DNA of 64,000 bases from the NCBI GenBank assembly GCA_965215535.1, contig OZ244063.1:1364001-1428000 (forward strand), read 5' to 3'. Shown piece by piece: positions 34,732-43,086 of the stretch. The notes beneath the pieces are model-generated. The model saw only the letters and a program-made list of their open reading frames with translations. It did no database searches and had not been told where the DNA came from. Every line of letters starts with the position of its first letter. Position 1 is the stretch's first letter. The DNA comes from Bin94 sp965215535. Its GTDB lineage: Bacteria; Gemmatimonadota; Gemmatimonadetes; Longimicrobiales; Gaopeijiaceae. Position numbers and translations under genes: made by a program.

Positions 34732-35108
34732 TCAGTGCTTGTGCCGGATCTGGATAGCTTCCTCGACAGCATCCGCCAGGTACTGCTTGATCCACGCGTA
34801 CCGAGCCCTGCTGTTGGTCCCTTGAGGGTTGTAGCACCGAATGATCGAGGAGAGCTTGGCGTTAATGTTGCCGTAGGCGATGTGGGCGAACGGATCGAGT
34901 CCCTTTCCGGAGATACGGCCGTTACGAGCGACCGTAAAGTTGGGTTCCGCTCCAGTTCTGGATCGCCCGGTCTCCGCCTCGCGCGACGTTCTCCCAATCG
35001 TTGTCCGAGACCGGGCGGTTGCCGTCGATCATACCCATGGTTCTGGACTTGGGCGACGCGCGCGTTGTCCGGCTCGTAATGAAAGCTGAAGAAGCAGCGA
35101 CGGGCCAT
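34732..35108 (-). pseudogene. TIR-like (DUF1863-type) protein, frameshifted and deleted
   Basis: The N-terminus ARRCFFSFHYEPDNARVAQVQ from the ATG at 35108 matches the start of MTH538-like TIR domains. After a slip near 35034 the frame continues MIDGNRPVSDNDWENVARGG and RAIQNWSGTQLYG to a stop. A third piece supplies the C-terminus (GNINAKLSSIIRCYNPQ, RARYAWIKQYLADAVEEAI) ending at 34732. The middle of the domain is missing. It lies 12 bases downstream of an intact TIR-like gene and was probably a second effector or sensor of the same operon. Confidence 0.7.
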
Positions 35109-35120
35109 CGTTCCTCCGTC

Positions 35121-35495
35121 CTAGTCCAGAACTGATGTCATGTTGTCCCAGGTCCATCGCAAGAGCCGACCCGCATTCGGAACCCGTGTCGGGTTACTGT
35201 TCCTATAGCCTATGATTTGAACGACGGGCTTCCCCAAGCGGCGGGCGATTGCGACTTCCTTTAGGACGCCGGGTGCCTTGTGGGTCTTGGGGCCTACTAG
35301 GACAACCACCACGTCGCTCCGCTTGATCCTCGCTTCCGCTTCGCGTTCCCAGTGCCTCTGCGGTGCGGCCTCCTTCATCGACCAGTCGGCCCCGCTAAAG
35401 GGCGAAGTGGACAGCCTCATCTGTCCGACCATATGATGCTTGAGGTTCTGATCTCTGTCGAAGTCGAAGCTGAAGAATGCGCGCTTGAGTGCCAC
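35121..35495 (-). CDS. TIR-like domain protein (MTH538/ThsB-type)
   Basis: 124 residues, one domain: LKRAFFSFDFDRDQNLKHHMV is strand A with the BB-region start, ADWSMKEA follows, then EREAEARIKRSDVVVVLVGPKTHK and a KEVAIARRLGKPVVQIIGY helix-strand with the conserved Glu (residue 80) of TIR-type NADases. Proteins of this small class generate nucleotide signals in Thoeris-like defence. The upstream gene, 16 bases away, encodes a small multi-spanning membrane protein. Defence function is inferred from family and context. Confidence 0.75.
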   Translation of the reverse strand: MALKRAFFSFDFDRDQNLKHHMVGQMRLSTSPFSGADWSMKEAAPQRHWEREAEARIKRSDVVVVLVGPKTHKAPGVLKEVAIARRLGKPVVQIIGYRNSNPTRVPNAGRLLRWTWDNMTSVLD

Positions 35496-35511
35496 GGAAC
35501 AAGGTAACCTC

Positions 35512-35925
35512 CTACCACAGGTGTTGGTCAGCGAGCATGACGAGGATTACGACCACGATCATGCCGGTGATGGTCCCGTGAAAACGCCTCAGCGTGAGCG
35601 ACCAAGCGACCTGTCCGGTGCTGTCTACCTCGGCGTTGAACGGTCTGGTGTCCATTGAAAAGTCGATTTTGGTGTCGATCGTGCGGGTACGATCCCACAG
35701 CCTTCGGAACAGCTTTTCCTGGCGCAGAAAGTACGCATCCAACGCCCAGAACATGGCTGTCGGAAATAACGCCAAGTAGACGAAAAGTTCGCTCTTTCCA
35801 GCGGCCGCCAAGGCGCCCAAGGCCGCGACCACGGTAATGCTCCACCCCTTGATCAGAAACGAATTCGTAGCCATCCGCGTGATCACGGATTGGATCATCT
35901 GTAGGTACGCGATCTTCTCGTCCAT
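35512..35925 (-). CDS. Small membrane protein paired with TIR protein
   Basis: 137 residues from the ATG at 35925; the frame is open 17 codons earlier but the internal ATG starts the conserved part. EKIAYLQMIQSVITRMATNSFLIKGWSITVVAALGALAAAG gives an amphipathic start and first helix, ELFVYLALFPTAMFWALDAYFLRQEKLF a second, and GTITGMIVVVILVMLADQH a third. No enzymatic motif is present. A compact three-helix protein next to a TIR gene fits a pore-forming effector switched on by a TIR-made signal; this is an inference. TATTAT lies a few bases before the ATG and no ribosome site is seen, so a leaderless transcript is possible. Confidence 0.7.
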   Translation of the reverse strand: MDEKIAYLQMIQSVITRMATNSFLIKGWSITVVAALGALAAAGKSELFVYLALFPTAMFWALDAYFLRQEKLFRRLWDRTRTIDTKIDFSMDTRPFNAEVDSTGQVAWSLTLRRFHGTITGMIVVVILVMLADQHLW

Positions 35926-36845
35926 GAAGTATAATAACTGATTTCGCCGTGATCGGTCTAGCCGGATTCGCCACACCCACAGCGGCGGACACTGGGAAAC
36001 CAGCAGCGAAGACGGGCGAGATAGAGTTACACCCTAGCATCGCGATCGCGATGCGCTGCGCGAAACGGCGTTCACCGCCGCCGGTCGTCGGTCGACTCAA
36101 TCGTCCGAGCGTGCAGAGTTTCCCCTTCCCGGGAGGGATTTCTCGGGCGGGAGCGACCCCTGGAAGGTGGGGCGGCGAGATGTGATTCCACACTCGGCGC
36201 CATGCCGCGCCAAGCCCAGAGGGCGGGGGGTCGCTCCCGCCTTCGGCTCCGTGGCCCGTCCGGCGCAGACGGGCAGGCCGCGAGAGCCGTGAAGTCATGC
36301 AGGTGTAGTGGGCACCGGACTTCCGAAGTGTGATTTTCGGAAGCCCCAAATGTGATTCCGGCCGCTGCGTCGAAATCACACTCCACTGTGGCGCTGCGTG
36401 CCTTTCGCAACCGGGAATCCAGTTCTCCGAAGAGGCGCGCGACTCAAACCTGTCCGAGCTTCGGCAGAATGACTACCGTGGCCATGGTTCCACGGTCGTC
36501 CGTCCTCCGGATTTCGGCGATGCTTCAATGGCGCTGCGGCGGGAGCCACTATCAGCTCACGGCGCGGCTCAACGCAGTTTGGGCTTGCCAGTCACGAGTC
36601 GCGCAGGCATCTTCAATGTGAGTGAAGCGGGAATGGTCCACAGGAACTGCCAGGGAGAGCGTCTGGGCGATGCTGACGAGTGGGGGCCGCCGGAGATACC
36701 ACCGAATGCACTTGGCGCGTCCCCGGCGTCGTTCGGTCAAGTTCGCGAGCCGCCACGCCGTGCGCGATTCAAGCAAGCCAAAGAAGCAGGGATTTGTTCT
36801 CCTCGGCCACGAACGAAAGCCGCTCCAACCTGGGAAGCACGCTCC
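35926..36845. other. Long non-coding or degenerate stretch with inverted repeats
   Basis: About 920 bases without a supported gene. It contains a perfect 18-bp palindrome at 36037-36054 centred on GCGATCGC, a perfect 15-bp inverted repeat (36146-36160 and 36227-36241), a hairpin CTTCCGAA/TTCGGAAG at 36320-36343, and repeated TGTGATT words at 36181, 36329 and 36349 with an inverted copy AAATCACACT at 36373-36382. ORFs reading into the methyltransferase from upstream lack recognisable protein sequence. Confidence 0.55.
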
Positions 36846-37832
36846 GTGAGCGGGTTCCGCTTCATTGACCTGTTCGCCGGGATTGGAGGCCTGCGGCGAC
36901 CGTTCGAGGAAATCGGCGGTCGGTGCGTGTTCACGGCCGAGTGGGATCGGTTCTGCGAGCAGACCTACTCGGCCAATTTCCCATCCGGCGCCGGGCATCA
37001 GTTTGTCGGCGACATCCGTGCCTACTCCGCGCTTCCCGAGATGATCCCCGAGCATGATGTCGTGCTGGCAGGGTTCCCGTGCCAGCCGTTCTCCATTGCC
37101 GGAGTCTCGAAGAAGAACGCACTGGGCCAACCCCACGGGTTTCTTTGCGACACACAGGGAACGCTTTTCTATGATCTGGCGAAGATCATCGCCCACCACC
37201 GTCCATCCGCCTTTCTGCTTGAGAACGTCAAGAACCTGAAGAGCCATGACCAGGGCCGAACGTTCGCCACCATCATGCACGTTCTGGAAAGGGAACTGGG
37301 ATACAGCGTCAGCCCCCGGATACTGGACGCCTCGCCGTGGGTGCCGCAGAAGCGCCAGCGCATTTTCATCGTCGGGTTTCGAGAAGAGGCCGACTTCGAT
37401 TTCAGGAAGCTCCCGATTCCCGACGGCCCATCCCCAACGCTGAACACCATTCTGGAATCGGAGGTCGATCCGAAGTACACGCTAAGCGAACACCTTTGGT
37501 CCTATCTCCAAGATTACAAGAAGAAGCACCGAGCAGCCGGAAACGGATTCGGCTGTTCGGTGTTCGGTCCCAACGACGTGGCCCGGACGCTCTCAGCCCG
37601 CTACTACAAGGATGGCTCCGAGATTCTCATCCGGCAGAACGGGCGACCACGGCGGCTGACGCCCCGGGAATGCGCGAGGCTGATGGGGTTCGATCAGCCG
37701 GGGAAGACCCCATTCCAAATCCCCGTATCGGACACGCAGGCCTACCGCCAGTTCGGCAACGCGGTCGTCGTTCCCGTCGTTCGTTCCATCGCGAATCTTA
37801 TGGCTCCCCACATTGAGGGCGCATCTCCGTGA
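36846..37832 (+). CDS. DNA (cytosine-5) methyltransferase, Dcm/M.EcoRII-like
   Basis: 328 residues from a GTG at 36846 with GGGAAG upstream. The open frame begins 172 codons earlier, but homologues start at this point. Motif I is FIDLFAGIGGLRRPF, motif IV GFPCQPFSIAG with the catalytic Cys, motif VI LLENVKNLKSHDQGRT, motif VIII PQKRQRIFIVGF, and motif X AYRQFGNAVVVPVV. The layout matches Dcm-type enzymes that methylate CCWGG. Its stop overlaps the start of the EcoRII-like nuclease (GTGA), and a Vsr gene follows, a combination that supports CCWGG specificity. Confidence 0.9.
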   Translation: MSGFRFIDLFAGIGGLRRPFEEIGGRCVFTAEWDRFCEQTYSANFPSGAGHQFVGDIRAYSALPEMIPEHDVVLAGFPCQPFSIAGVSKKNALGQPHGFLCDTQGTLFYDLAKIIAHHRPSAFLLENVKNLKSHDQGRTFATIMHVLERELGYSVSPRILDASPWVPQKRQRIFIVGFREEADFDFRKLPIPDGPSPTLNTILESEVDPKYTLSEHLWSYLQDYKKKHRAAGNGFGCSVFGPNDVARTLSARYYKDGSEILIRQNGRPRRLTPRECARLMGFDQPGKTPFQIPVSDTQAYRQFGNAVVVPVVRSIANLMAPHIEGASP

Positions 37833-39049
37833 AACGCGGACAACTACGCGACTATTTTGTGGGGGTGGGCGCAAAGTACCTGTCTGCGGTGGATGCGGAG
37901 CCCAAGCGTTCCAATCAGCACGAGGTCGGCACCACCAAGCTGATGCGGGAGCAGTTCCTTGGCACAGTCACCAGGCGTCACCTTGACGTTCGATACGTGT
38001 GGCTGGGTCAAGAGCAGGACGGCTTCACCGTTAAAGGGACGGCCACGCACTATGACACGCGGAAGGGGCAGCCACACCGGAGCCCCGAATGGCGTCTCTA
38101 TTATCCCGCCAACTCTGTCACGGAAGCCATGAGCGAGGGCGACGCGCTGTTTCTAGCGCTGCACAACGACGGGCTTCTCTATTTCATCGTTGCTCCCGCC
38201 GGATCCACGAGCGAACAGCAGCTTTCATGGCTCTTTGGGTTGCGCCCCGGCAGGCACTTTGTTTCTCGCGAAGTAGAAGCCGACGAGCCAGCGCTGGATT
38301 TCGCAGCCCGCTTCATCCTGGATGAACTGGATGTAGAGTTCCAAGAGGTCGATGAAGCCAGATTGGATGACATCGTGAAGGGGTTTGCCGGGTTCCCGAC
38401 GACGGACGAATTTTCAGCCCTCGCCCGTCGGACCCTGCCTCATGCCGTAGATCCGAAGGACAACCCGGATGGCGCCTTGCTGGCATGGCTGGAGCACGAG
38501 GAGGCCCTGTTCCGCCGTCTAGAGCGGCGACTGGTCGCGAAGCGTCTTCAAACCGGGTTCCAAGCGTCCCACGGTGTCGACGTGGACGGCTTCGTGGGCT
38601 ACTCGCTCAGTGTTCAGAACCGGCGAAAGGCGCGAATGGGGCGTGCGCTGGAAAACCAGGTCGAGGCCGTCTTCCTCGCTCGCAAGTTGTCTTACGACCG
38701 TAGTCCCGTTACGGAGCGCGGTCACCGGCCGGACTTCATCTTCCCCGGCATCGAGGCATATCGCGCCGCGCCAGCCACGGGGTCAAGGCTCTTGGCCATG
38801 CTCGGAGCAAAATCGACCTGCAAGGATCGGTGGCGGCAGGTGCTGGTGGAAGCAGCCAAGATTCCGGAGAAGCACCTGCTGACGCTTGAGCCGGGCATAT
38901 CAGAGTCACAGACGAGCCAAATGGACGCAGCCAAGCTGCAACTCGTCGTCCCCCGCTCGATCCAGGGCAGCTACACTGATGAACAGCGGATGTGGCTCTG
39001 GACGTTCGACCAATTCATCCGGGATGTGGAAGCCCGGCAAGGACAATGA
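37829..39049 (+). CDS. Type II restriction endonuclease, EcoRII family
   Basis: 406 residues, the same length class as EcoRII. The N-terminal half (YFVGVGAKYLSAVDAEP, HEVGTTKLMREQFLG, PEWRLYYPAN) corresponds to the effector-DNA-binding domain. The C-terminal EcoRII-C nuclease has MGRALENQVEAVF, RPDFIFPGIEAY and GAKSTCKDRWRQVLVEA, the PD...K core with the conserved KSTCKDRWRQ. EcoRII-type enzymes need two CCWGG sites, one as allosteric effector. Overlap with the methylase stop implies coupled translation. Confidence 0.92.
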   Translation: MKRGQLRDYFVGVGAKYLSAVDAEPKRSNQHEVGTTKLMREQFLGTVTRRHLDVRYVWLGQEQDGFTVKGTATHYDTRKGQPHRSPEWRLYYPANSVTEAMSEGDALFLALHNDGLLYFIVAPAGSTSEQQLSWLFGLRPGRHFVSREVEADEPALDFAARFILDELDVEFQEVDEARLDDIVKGFAGFPTTDEFSALARRTLPHAVDPKDNPDGALLAWLEHEEALFRRLERRLVAKRLQTGFQASHGVDVDGFVGYSLSVQNRRKARMGRALENQVEAVFLARKLSYDRSPVTERGHRPDFIFPGIEAYRAAPATGSRLLAMLGAKSTCKDRWRQVLVEAAKIPEKHLLTLEPGISESQTSQMDAAKLQLVVPRSIQGSYTDEQRMWLWTFDQFIRDVEARQGQ

Positions 39050-39099
39050 AGGGCGTGCGGGAGCAACGCGATTCCGGGGCGGGGCCGGGGTAAATCAGC

Positions 39100-39660
39100 A
39101 TGGTGCCCACGGCCCGTGCCCCGGATACGCCCAAGAGCTGCGCGACCGATACCGAAAAGGCTTCCCGACCCGGCCGCGATCCGCTTACGGCCGGTCAACG
39201 CAGCAAGGTGATGGGTCGAATCCGGTCGAAGGACACGAAGCCCGAGATGCTGGTTAGACGGCTCGTGCATGGAATGGGGTACCGGTATCGTCTCCACGCC
39301 AAGGAACTTCCGGGCTGTCCCGATCTCGTGTTCCGTCCTCGCCGGAAGGTGATCTTCGTCCACGGCTGCTTCTGGCATCGGCACGAGGGCTGCGCCGCCA
39401 ACCGGGTGCCGCGTACACGCCGCGCGTTCTGGAGGCGCAAGTTGAACGGCAATGTCCAGCGCGATCTCCGAAACCAAGGGACGCTGGAGCGAGAGGGATG
39501 GCGTGTCCTCGTCATCTGGGAGTGCGAGACGAAGGATCCGGACCGGATAGCCGGCGTGATCAGGCAGTTTCTCGGTCCGGTTCGGAGTCCCGCATCCCCG
39601 CAGCGCCGACGCGTTCCGGACCTCGGTCGCCAACGAGATACCCGGCCCAATCCTCCATGA
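39100..39660 (+). CDS. vsr: Very-short-patch repair endonuclease Vsr
   Basis: 186 residues. SKVMGRIRSKDTKPEMLVRR opens the Vsr fold, YRLHAKELPGCPDLVFRPRRKVIFVHGCFWHRHEGC gives the catalytic Asp and His and zinc-binding Cys/His residues, and WRVLVIWECETKDPDRI closes the core. Vsr cuts next to T:G mismatches produced by deamination of 5-methylcytosine at CCWGG, so it belongs functionally with the two preceding genes. The ~30-residue tail beyond homologues is encoded by DNA that overlaps the end of the convergent integrase by ~100 bases. A later start may be the true one. Confidence 0.9.
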   Translation: MVPTARAPDTPKSCATDTEKASRPGRDPLTAGQRSKVMGRIRSKDTKPEMLVRRLVHGMGYRYRLHAKELPGCPDLVFRPRRKVIFVHGCFWHRHEGCAANRVPRTRRAFWRRKLNGNVQRDLRNQGTLEREGWRVLVIWECETKDPDRIAGVIRQFLGPVRSPASPQRRRVPDLGRQRDTRPNPP

Positions 39661-40774
39661 CCCGTCGCCTGCGGTCGAGCAGGTCGGAGCGGGCGTACGC
39701 GGCCTCGGCCTGACTGCGGACCTTGTGGGCGAGGGCGGCCTCGGCCACCTCGCGCGCGACGCCGGTCTCGGCGCACCAGTCGCGGAACGAGGACCGCATT
39801 CCGTGGGCGGTTCCGTCGATGCCGAGGTCGCGGAGCATCTTTCCGAACATCGAGGCGTGGATCGCGCCGCCCTTCGCGCCCCGGAAGACGATGCCGCCGT
39901 CATGGTGCTTCCGAGCCTCGGCAAGGATATCCAGGGCTCGCCCGGACAGGGGAACCCGGTGCTCGCGCCTGGCCTTCATGCGGGCTGCGGGAATGGTCCA
40001 GACATCGCGATCGATCTCCTCCCAGGCCGCGCCCCGGACCTCGCTGGATCGCGTCGCCGTCAGGACCATGAACTCGAACGCCAGTCGGATATCGGCATGG
40101 GCCTTCGCGTCGCGAACCCTGGCCAGGGCGGCCGCGGCCTCGCCGTGCGGAAGCGCCCTGTGATGCCGGGTGGCGTTGCCGTTGCGCGGCAGCGCGGCGG
40201 CGATGGCGTCGCCCGCGGGGTTGTCCGGCCGGTATCCCTTCGCGACGGCCCAGCGCATCACGGCCGAGATGCGGTTGCGCACGGCCCTGGCGGTCGGGGG
40301 CTTGCTCGACCAGATCGGGTTCAGGATGGCGAGCACGCCGGCCGTCGAGACTTCTCCGACGCGCTTCCGGCCGATGCGCGGGAAGGCGTAGTCGCGCAGC
40401 GTCTGTCGCCACTGCGCGGCCATGCGGGGCGGGTTCTTCTAGGTCGGCCAGTGCATCTCGACCACCTTCTCGACGGCGGTCTCGAACGAGGGAACTCCGG
40501 CGTCCCTCGGGTCGCGGCCCCGGTGGACGGCCCGCCTGTTCTCCAGCGCCCTTTGTCTCGCGTCCCCGAGCGTCGTCACCGGATACGAGCCGAGTCCGAG
40601 GTTCGTGGGCCTCCCCCCGATCCGAATCCGCTGGCCCCAGGACTTGGAGATGCGCCCGGACTTCATCCGATGGACGCGGAGATAGAGGCCGAGGCCTCCG
40701 CGCCCGCCGTCGCCGTAGCGTCCGGGCGTCTTCACGCGGGCCACGAAGGTGGCCGTAAGGGGTCGTTTCCGCAT
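39560..40774 (-). pseudogene. P4-type tyrosine integrase with in-frame amber codon
   Basis: 40774-40439 encodes the N-terminal DUF4102 arm domain (GRGGLGLYLRVHRMKSG, KSWGQRIRIGGRPTNLGLG), ending EMHWPT before a TAG at 40439-40441. The same frame continues KNPPRMAAQWRQTLRDYAF through the catalytic domain to 39560. Catalytic blocks: SSEVRGAAWEEID (Arg), AHGMRSSFRDW (His, Arg) and LAHKVRSQAEAAYARSD (Tyr). Homologues usually have Trp at the stop position, so TGG to TAG is likely. The protein would be split unless the amber is suppressed. Confidence 0.85.
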
Positions 40775-40907
40775 GTGTTGTTTCCTACCTGTGTATCAGT
40801 TTGTGATCGATATTTGATGATACCGCGTCGCACGATCGGACACAAGGGCGGGGCGGAAAGCGCGCTTTCATCATATCGTATAGCGTTGCAGTTACAAGGA
40901 TTATGGA
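40775..40907. other. Gap between divergent integrases
   Basis: About 130 relatively AT-rich bases lie between two divergent integrase genes. This is where an attachment site or excisionase promoter could lie, but no clear direct repeat or tRNA end was found. Confidence 0.35.
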
Positions 40908-41904
40908 GTGCCGCGGAACGGCGTGGGATGCCGTGTGCGGTCATTTGGCGGCATTTATGGCAGGAAGGACGCCGAGCCCGAGCCGCTCACTCTGGGGACG
41001 CTGTTTGACATCTACGGAGAGGAGGTGACGCCCGCGAAGGGCTCGGGTACCCGGAAGCACGACCGGACCACGATGGAGATGTTCCTCGGGTTCTTCGGGC
41101 AAGACCGCAATCCGGCGACGCTGTCGCAGCGAGACTGGGATCGGTTCATCCGGGCCAGGAGGCAGGGTCAGGTCGGCCCGAGCGGCAGGCCGGTGTCTGA
41201 CCGGACGATCGGATACGACCTCAAGCTCCTGATCGCGATCTTCAACTGGGCTGCCAAATCCAGAGACGAGCGCGGAGAGCTGCTGCTCGACAGAAATCCG
41301 CTCATGGGCCTGAGAACGCCCAGAGAGAAGAACCCGACACGGGTCGTCCTTGCCGAGGACGAGTACCAAGCGCTTCTCGGGGTGGGCCATGATGTGGACT
41401 GGCGGTTCCATGTCGCGCTCGTGCTCGCGCATGAAACAGGACACCGAATCGGAGCGATCCGAAAGCTCAGGTGGCACGACATCGACTTCGGGTCCGGGGT
41501 CGTCCGGTGGAGGGCCGAACACGAAAAGACGGGATATGAGCACACGACGCCCGTCACCGCCGAAGCGCTCGTCGCGCTGGCCGAAGCACGAAAAAGGAAG
41601 ATCGGCGGCGGCGACGCTCCCGTGCTGCCCGCGTCCGGGAATCCTTCGGCATGCGTTGGATCGCGGCAGGTGCGCTCGTGGTGGTGCAAGGCCCAGAAGC
41701 TGGCCGGGCTGGAGCCGAAGCGCGGGCAGGGGCTGGCACTCGCTGAGGCGGAAGTTCGCGTCCGACCTCATGGACCAGCCGCTGAAGGCGCTTTGCGATC
41801 TCGGCGGCTGGAAGACGGCGAAGACGGTCCTGCGCTGCTACCAGCAAGCCGACGAGGGACAACTCAGGAAGGCGCTGGACGCCCGCCGCCGGGCGCGCAG
41901 CTGA
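40908..41904 (+). pseudogene. Tyrosine recombinase, N-terminally truncated and frameshifted
   Basis: From LTLGTLFDIYGEEVTPAKG the protein follows the phage-integrase plan: core-binding ATLSQRDWDRFIRARRQG, catalytic Arg in LAHETGHRIGAIRKLRW, and HEKTGYEHTTPVT. At the G run near 41733 the frame slips by one base; the other frame supplies GWHSLRRKFASDLM, LGGWKTAKTVLRCYQQADE with the nucleophilic Tyr, and ends at 41904. The N-terminal arm-binding part is missing compared with the related copy at 27150. Without the slip the protein lacks the active-site Tyr, so it is probably inactive. Confidence 0.82.
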
Positions 41905-42291
41905 AGTCGCAAGCAGCGGGAACCAATCAGAGGGAATGAGCCCCCGTCACGCATGCAACTACCATCACCACAACCAGATGCGAAACCGCCGCTCGCTGCC
42001 GGGCTGGCAGGAGCAGGCCGCCCCCGGGTCGGGCTGCGGTGGAACCCCGGGAAACCCTGGGGGTATGATTCCGTACCTGTGGGGCGGTCCGTACCTGTAG
42101 GGCGGGGTGCGGGCAGGGTGTGCCGGAGTGCCCACGCCCGGTTCAGTCACACGCCGGGTCAGTCAGTCTCGCGAAACTGCGCACTTGCGGCCATCTTTGA
42201 AAACTGCGTGTGTGCGTGCGGGTCGCGTCGGTCCGGTCTCGCACTCGTCCAAGATTTTCGACCGAGCTTCCGGCAAGGCCGCGTTCGGAGA
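41905..42291. other. Right island boundary region
   Basis: This ~390-base stretch joins the last integrase to the anti-sigma-like gene. It holds a near-perfect 18-bp tandem repeat, 42071-42088 and 42089-42106 (CCGTACCTGT(G/A)GGGCGG). The reading frame of the anti-sigma gene is open across part of it, but the sequence there lacks protein character. Confidence 0.45.
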
Positions 42292-43074
42292 ATGGTGACC
42301 GTGAACGACAAGACCCGCATGGGGCAAATACAGGATGCCGACGAACGATTAATTCCCTCTACCCGGAAGTTCGGGGTGGAGGGTGGCGACCTGGATTGCG
42401 ACTGGTTCCTGGATGTCTATTCCGATTACCGCGACAACCGACTCAATCCCTGGAAGCGGCAGCTGGCGAGCGCGCACATCGCCGCCTGTCCGCGCTGTCG
42501 GCGCTACGACCGGGTTCTGCGCACGGGGGTTGCCGTGCTGCGCGACGAGGAATCTCTGCCCGGGAGCCGTCGCGGACTCGAAGTGGCAACGCTACGCGAT
42601 CTGGCCTGGCAGCAGGAGCGAACCGAATCGCAGGCGCTGGGCGGGGCGGGGTCGGGCATGACGACGGCGGGGCTGGTCCTGGTGGCGCTGCTTCTATGCG
42701 TCTTTGCGTGGTTCCCCCTGCTGAAGCAGGAACCGGTGGAGTTAGAGCTCGATCCGGTTGTGGCCACGCTTCCCGCTCCGGCTCCCCTCGCTCCCCTCGC
42801 TCCCCCTCTCTTCCTCCCCCGACCGCTGCCGCCGCTATTGTCAGCGCCACCCACCCTCTTCTCTTCGCATCCACCCGGCTTCCCCCTCTTCTTTCACTCC
42901 GCACCCTTTGCGGCTCCCGCTCCACCCCTCTCGCTCATCGGGCCGCAGCTTCCCCATGTCGGAAACCCCACCATCTTCCGCTCCTCTCGTGCCGATCCCG
43001 CCCTTGCCGACTACGGCACATGGCTCGCCCGCCCGCCCTCCGGCGGCATCCCCATCGTCATCGATCACGACTAA
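42292..43074 (+). CDS. Anti-sigma-factor-like zinc-finger membrane protein
   Basis: 260 residues from the ATG at 42292 (CGGAGA just upstream). Residues ~30-80 form a zinc-binding anti-sigma domain: WFLDVYSDYRDNRLNPWKRQ and HIAACPRCRRYDRVLR with the H-x3-C-x2-C signature. A single membrane helix follows (TTAGLVLVALLLCVFAWFPL, ~residues 125-145), then a proline-rich periplasmic tail of about 115 residues. This is the plan of ECF anti-sigma factors. No sigma gene is adjacent; the nearest is the ECF gene at 11091-11726 on the same strand across the island. Confidence 0.8.
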   Translation: MVTVNDKTRMGQIQDADERLIPSTRKFGVEGGDLDCDWFLDVYSDYRDNRLNPWKRQLASAHIAACPRCRRYDRVLRTGVAVLRDEESLPGSRRGLEVATLRDLAWQQERTESQALGGAGSGMTTAGLVLVALLLCVFAWFPLLKQEPVELELDPVVATLPAPAPLAPLAPPLFLPRPLPPLLSAPPTLFSSHPPGFPLFFHSAPFAAPAPPLSLIGPQLPHVGNPTIFRSSRADPALADYGTWLARPPSGGIPIVIDHD

Positions 43075-43086
43075 AACAACACACCG

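Noticed and set aside
36330..36845. N-terminal extension of the Dcm-like methylase
   Set aside because: The upstream 172 codons show no similarity to methylases, and the GTG at 36846 with GGGAAG fits the family start.
40775..40907. tRNA or att site between the divergent integrases
   Set aside because: No cloverleaf-like sequence or matching direct repeat was found on inspection.
41725..41745. Programmed frameshift in the second integrase
   Set aside because: The slip is at a simple G run without a recognisable slippery heptamer or downstream structure, the gene lacks its N-terminus, and the sister copy is clearly decayed.
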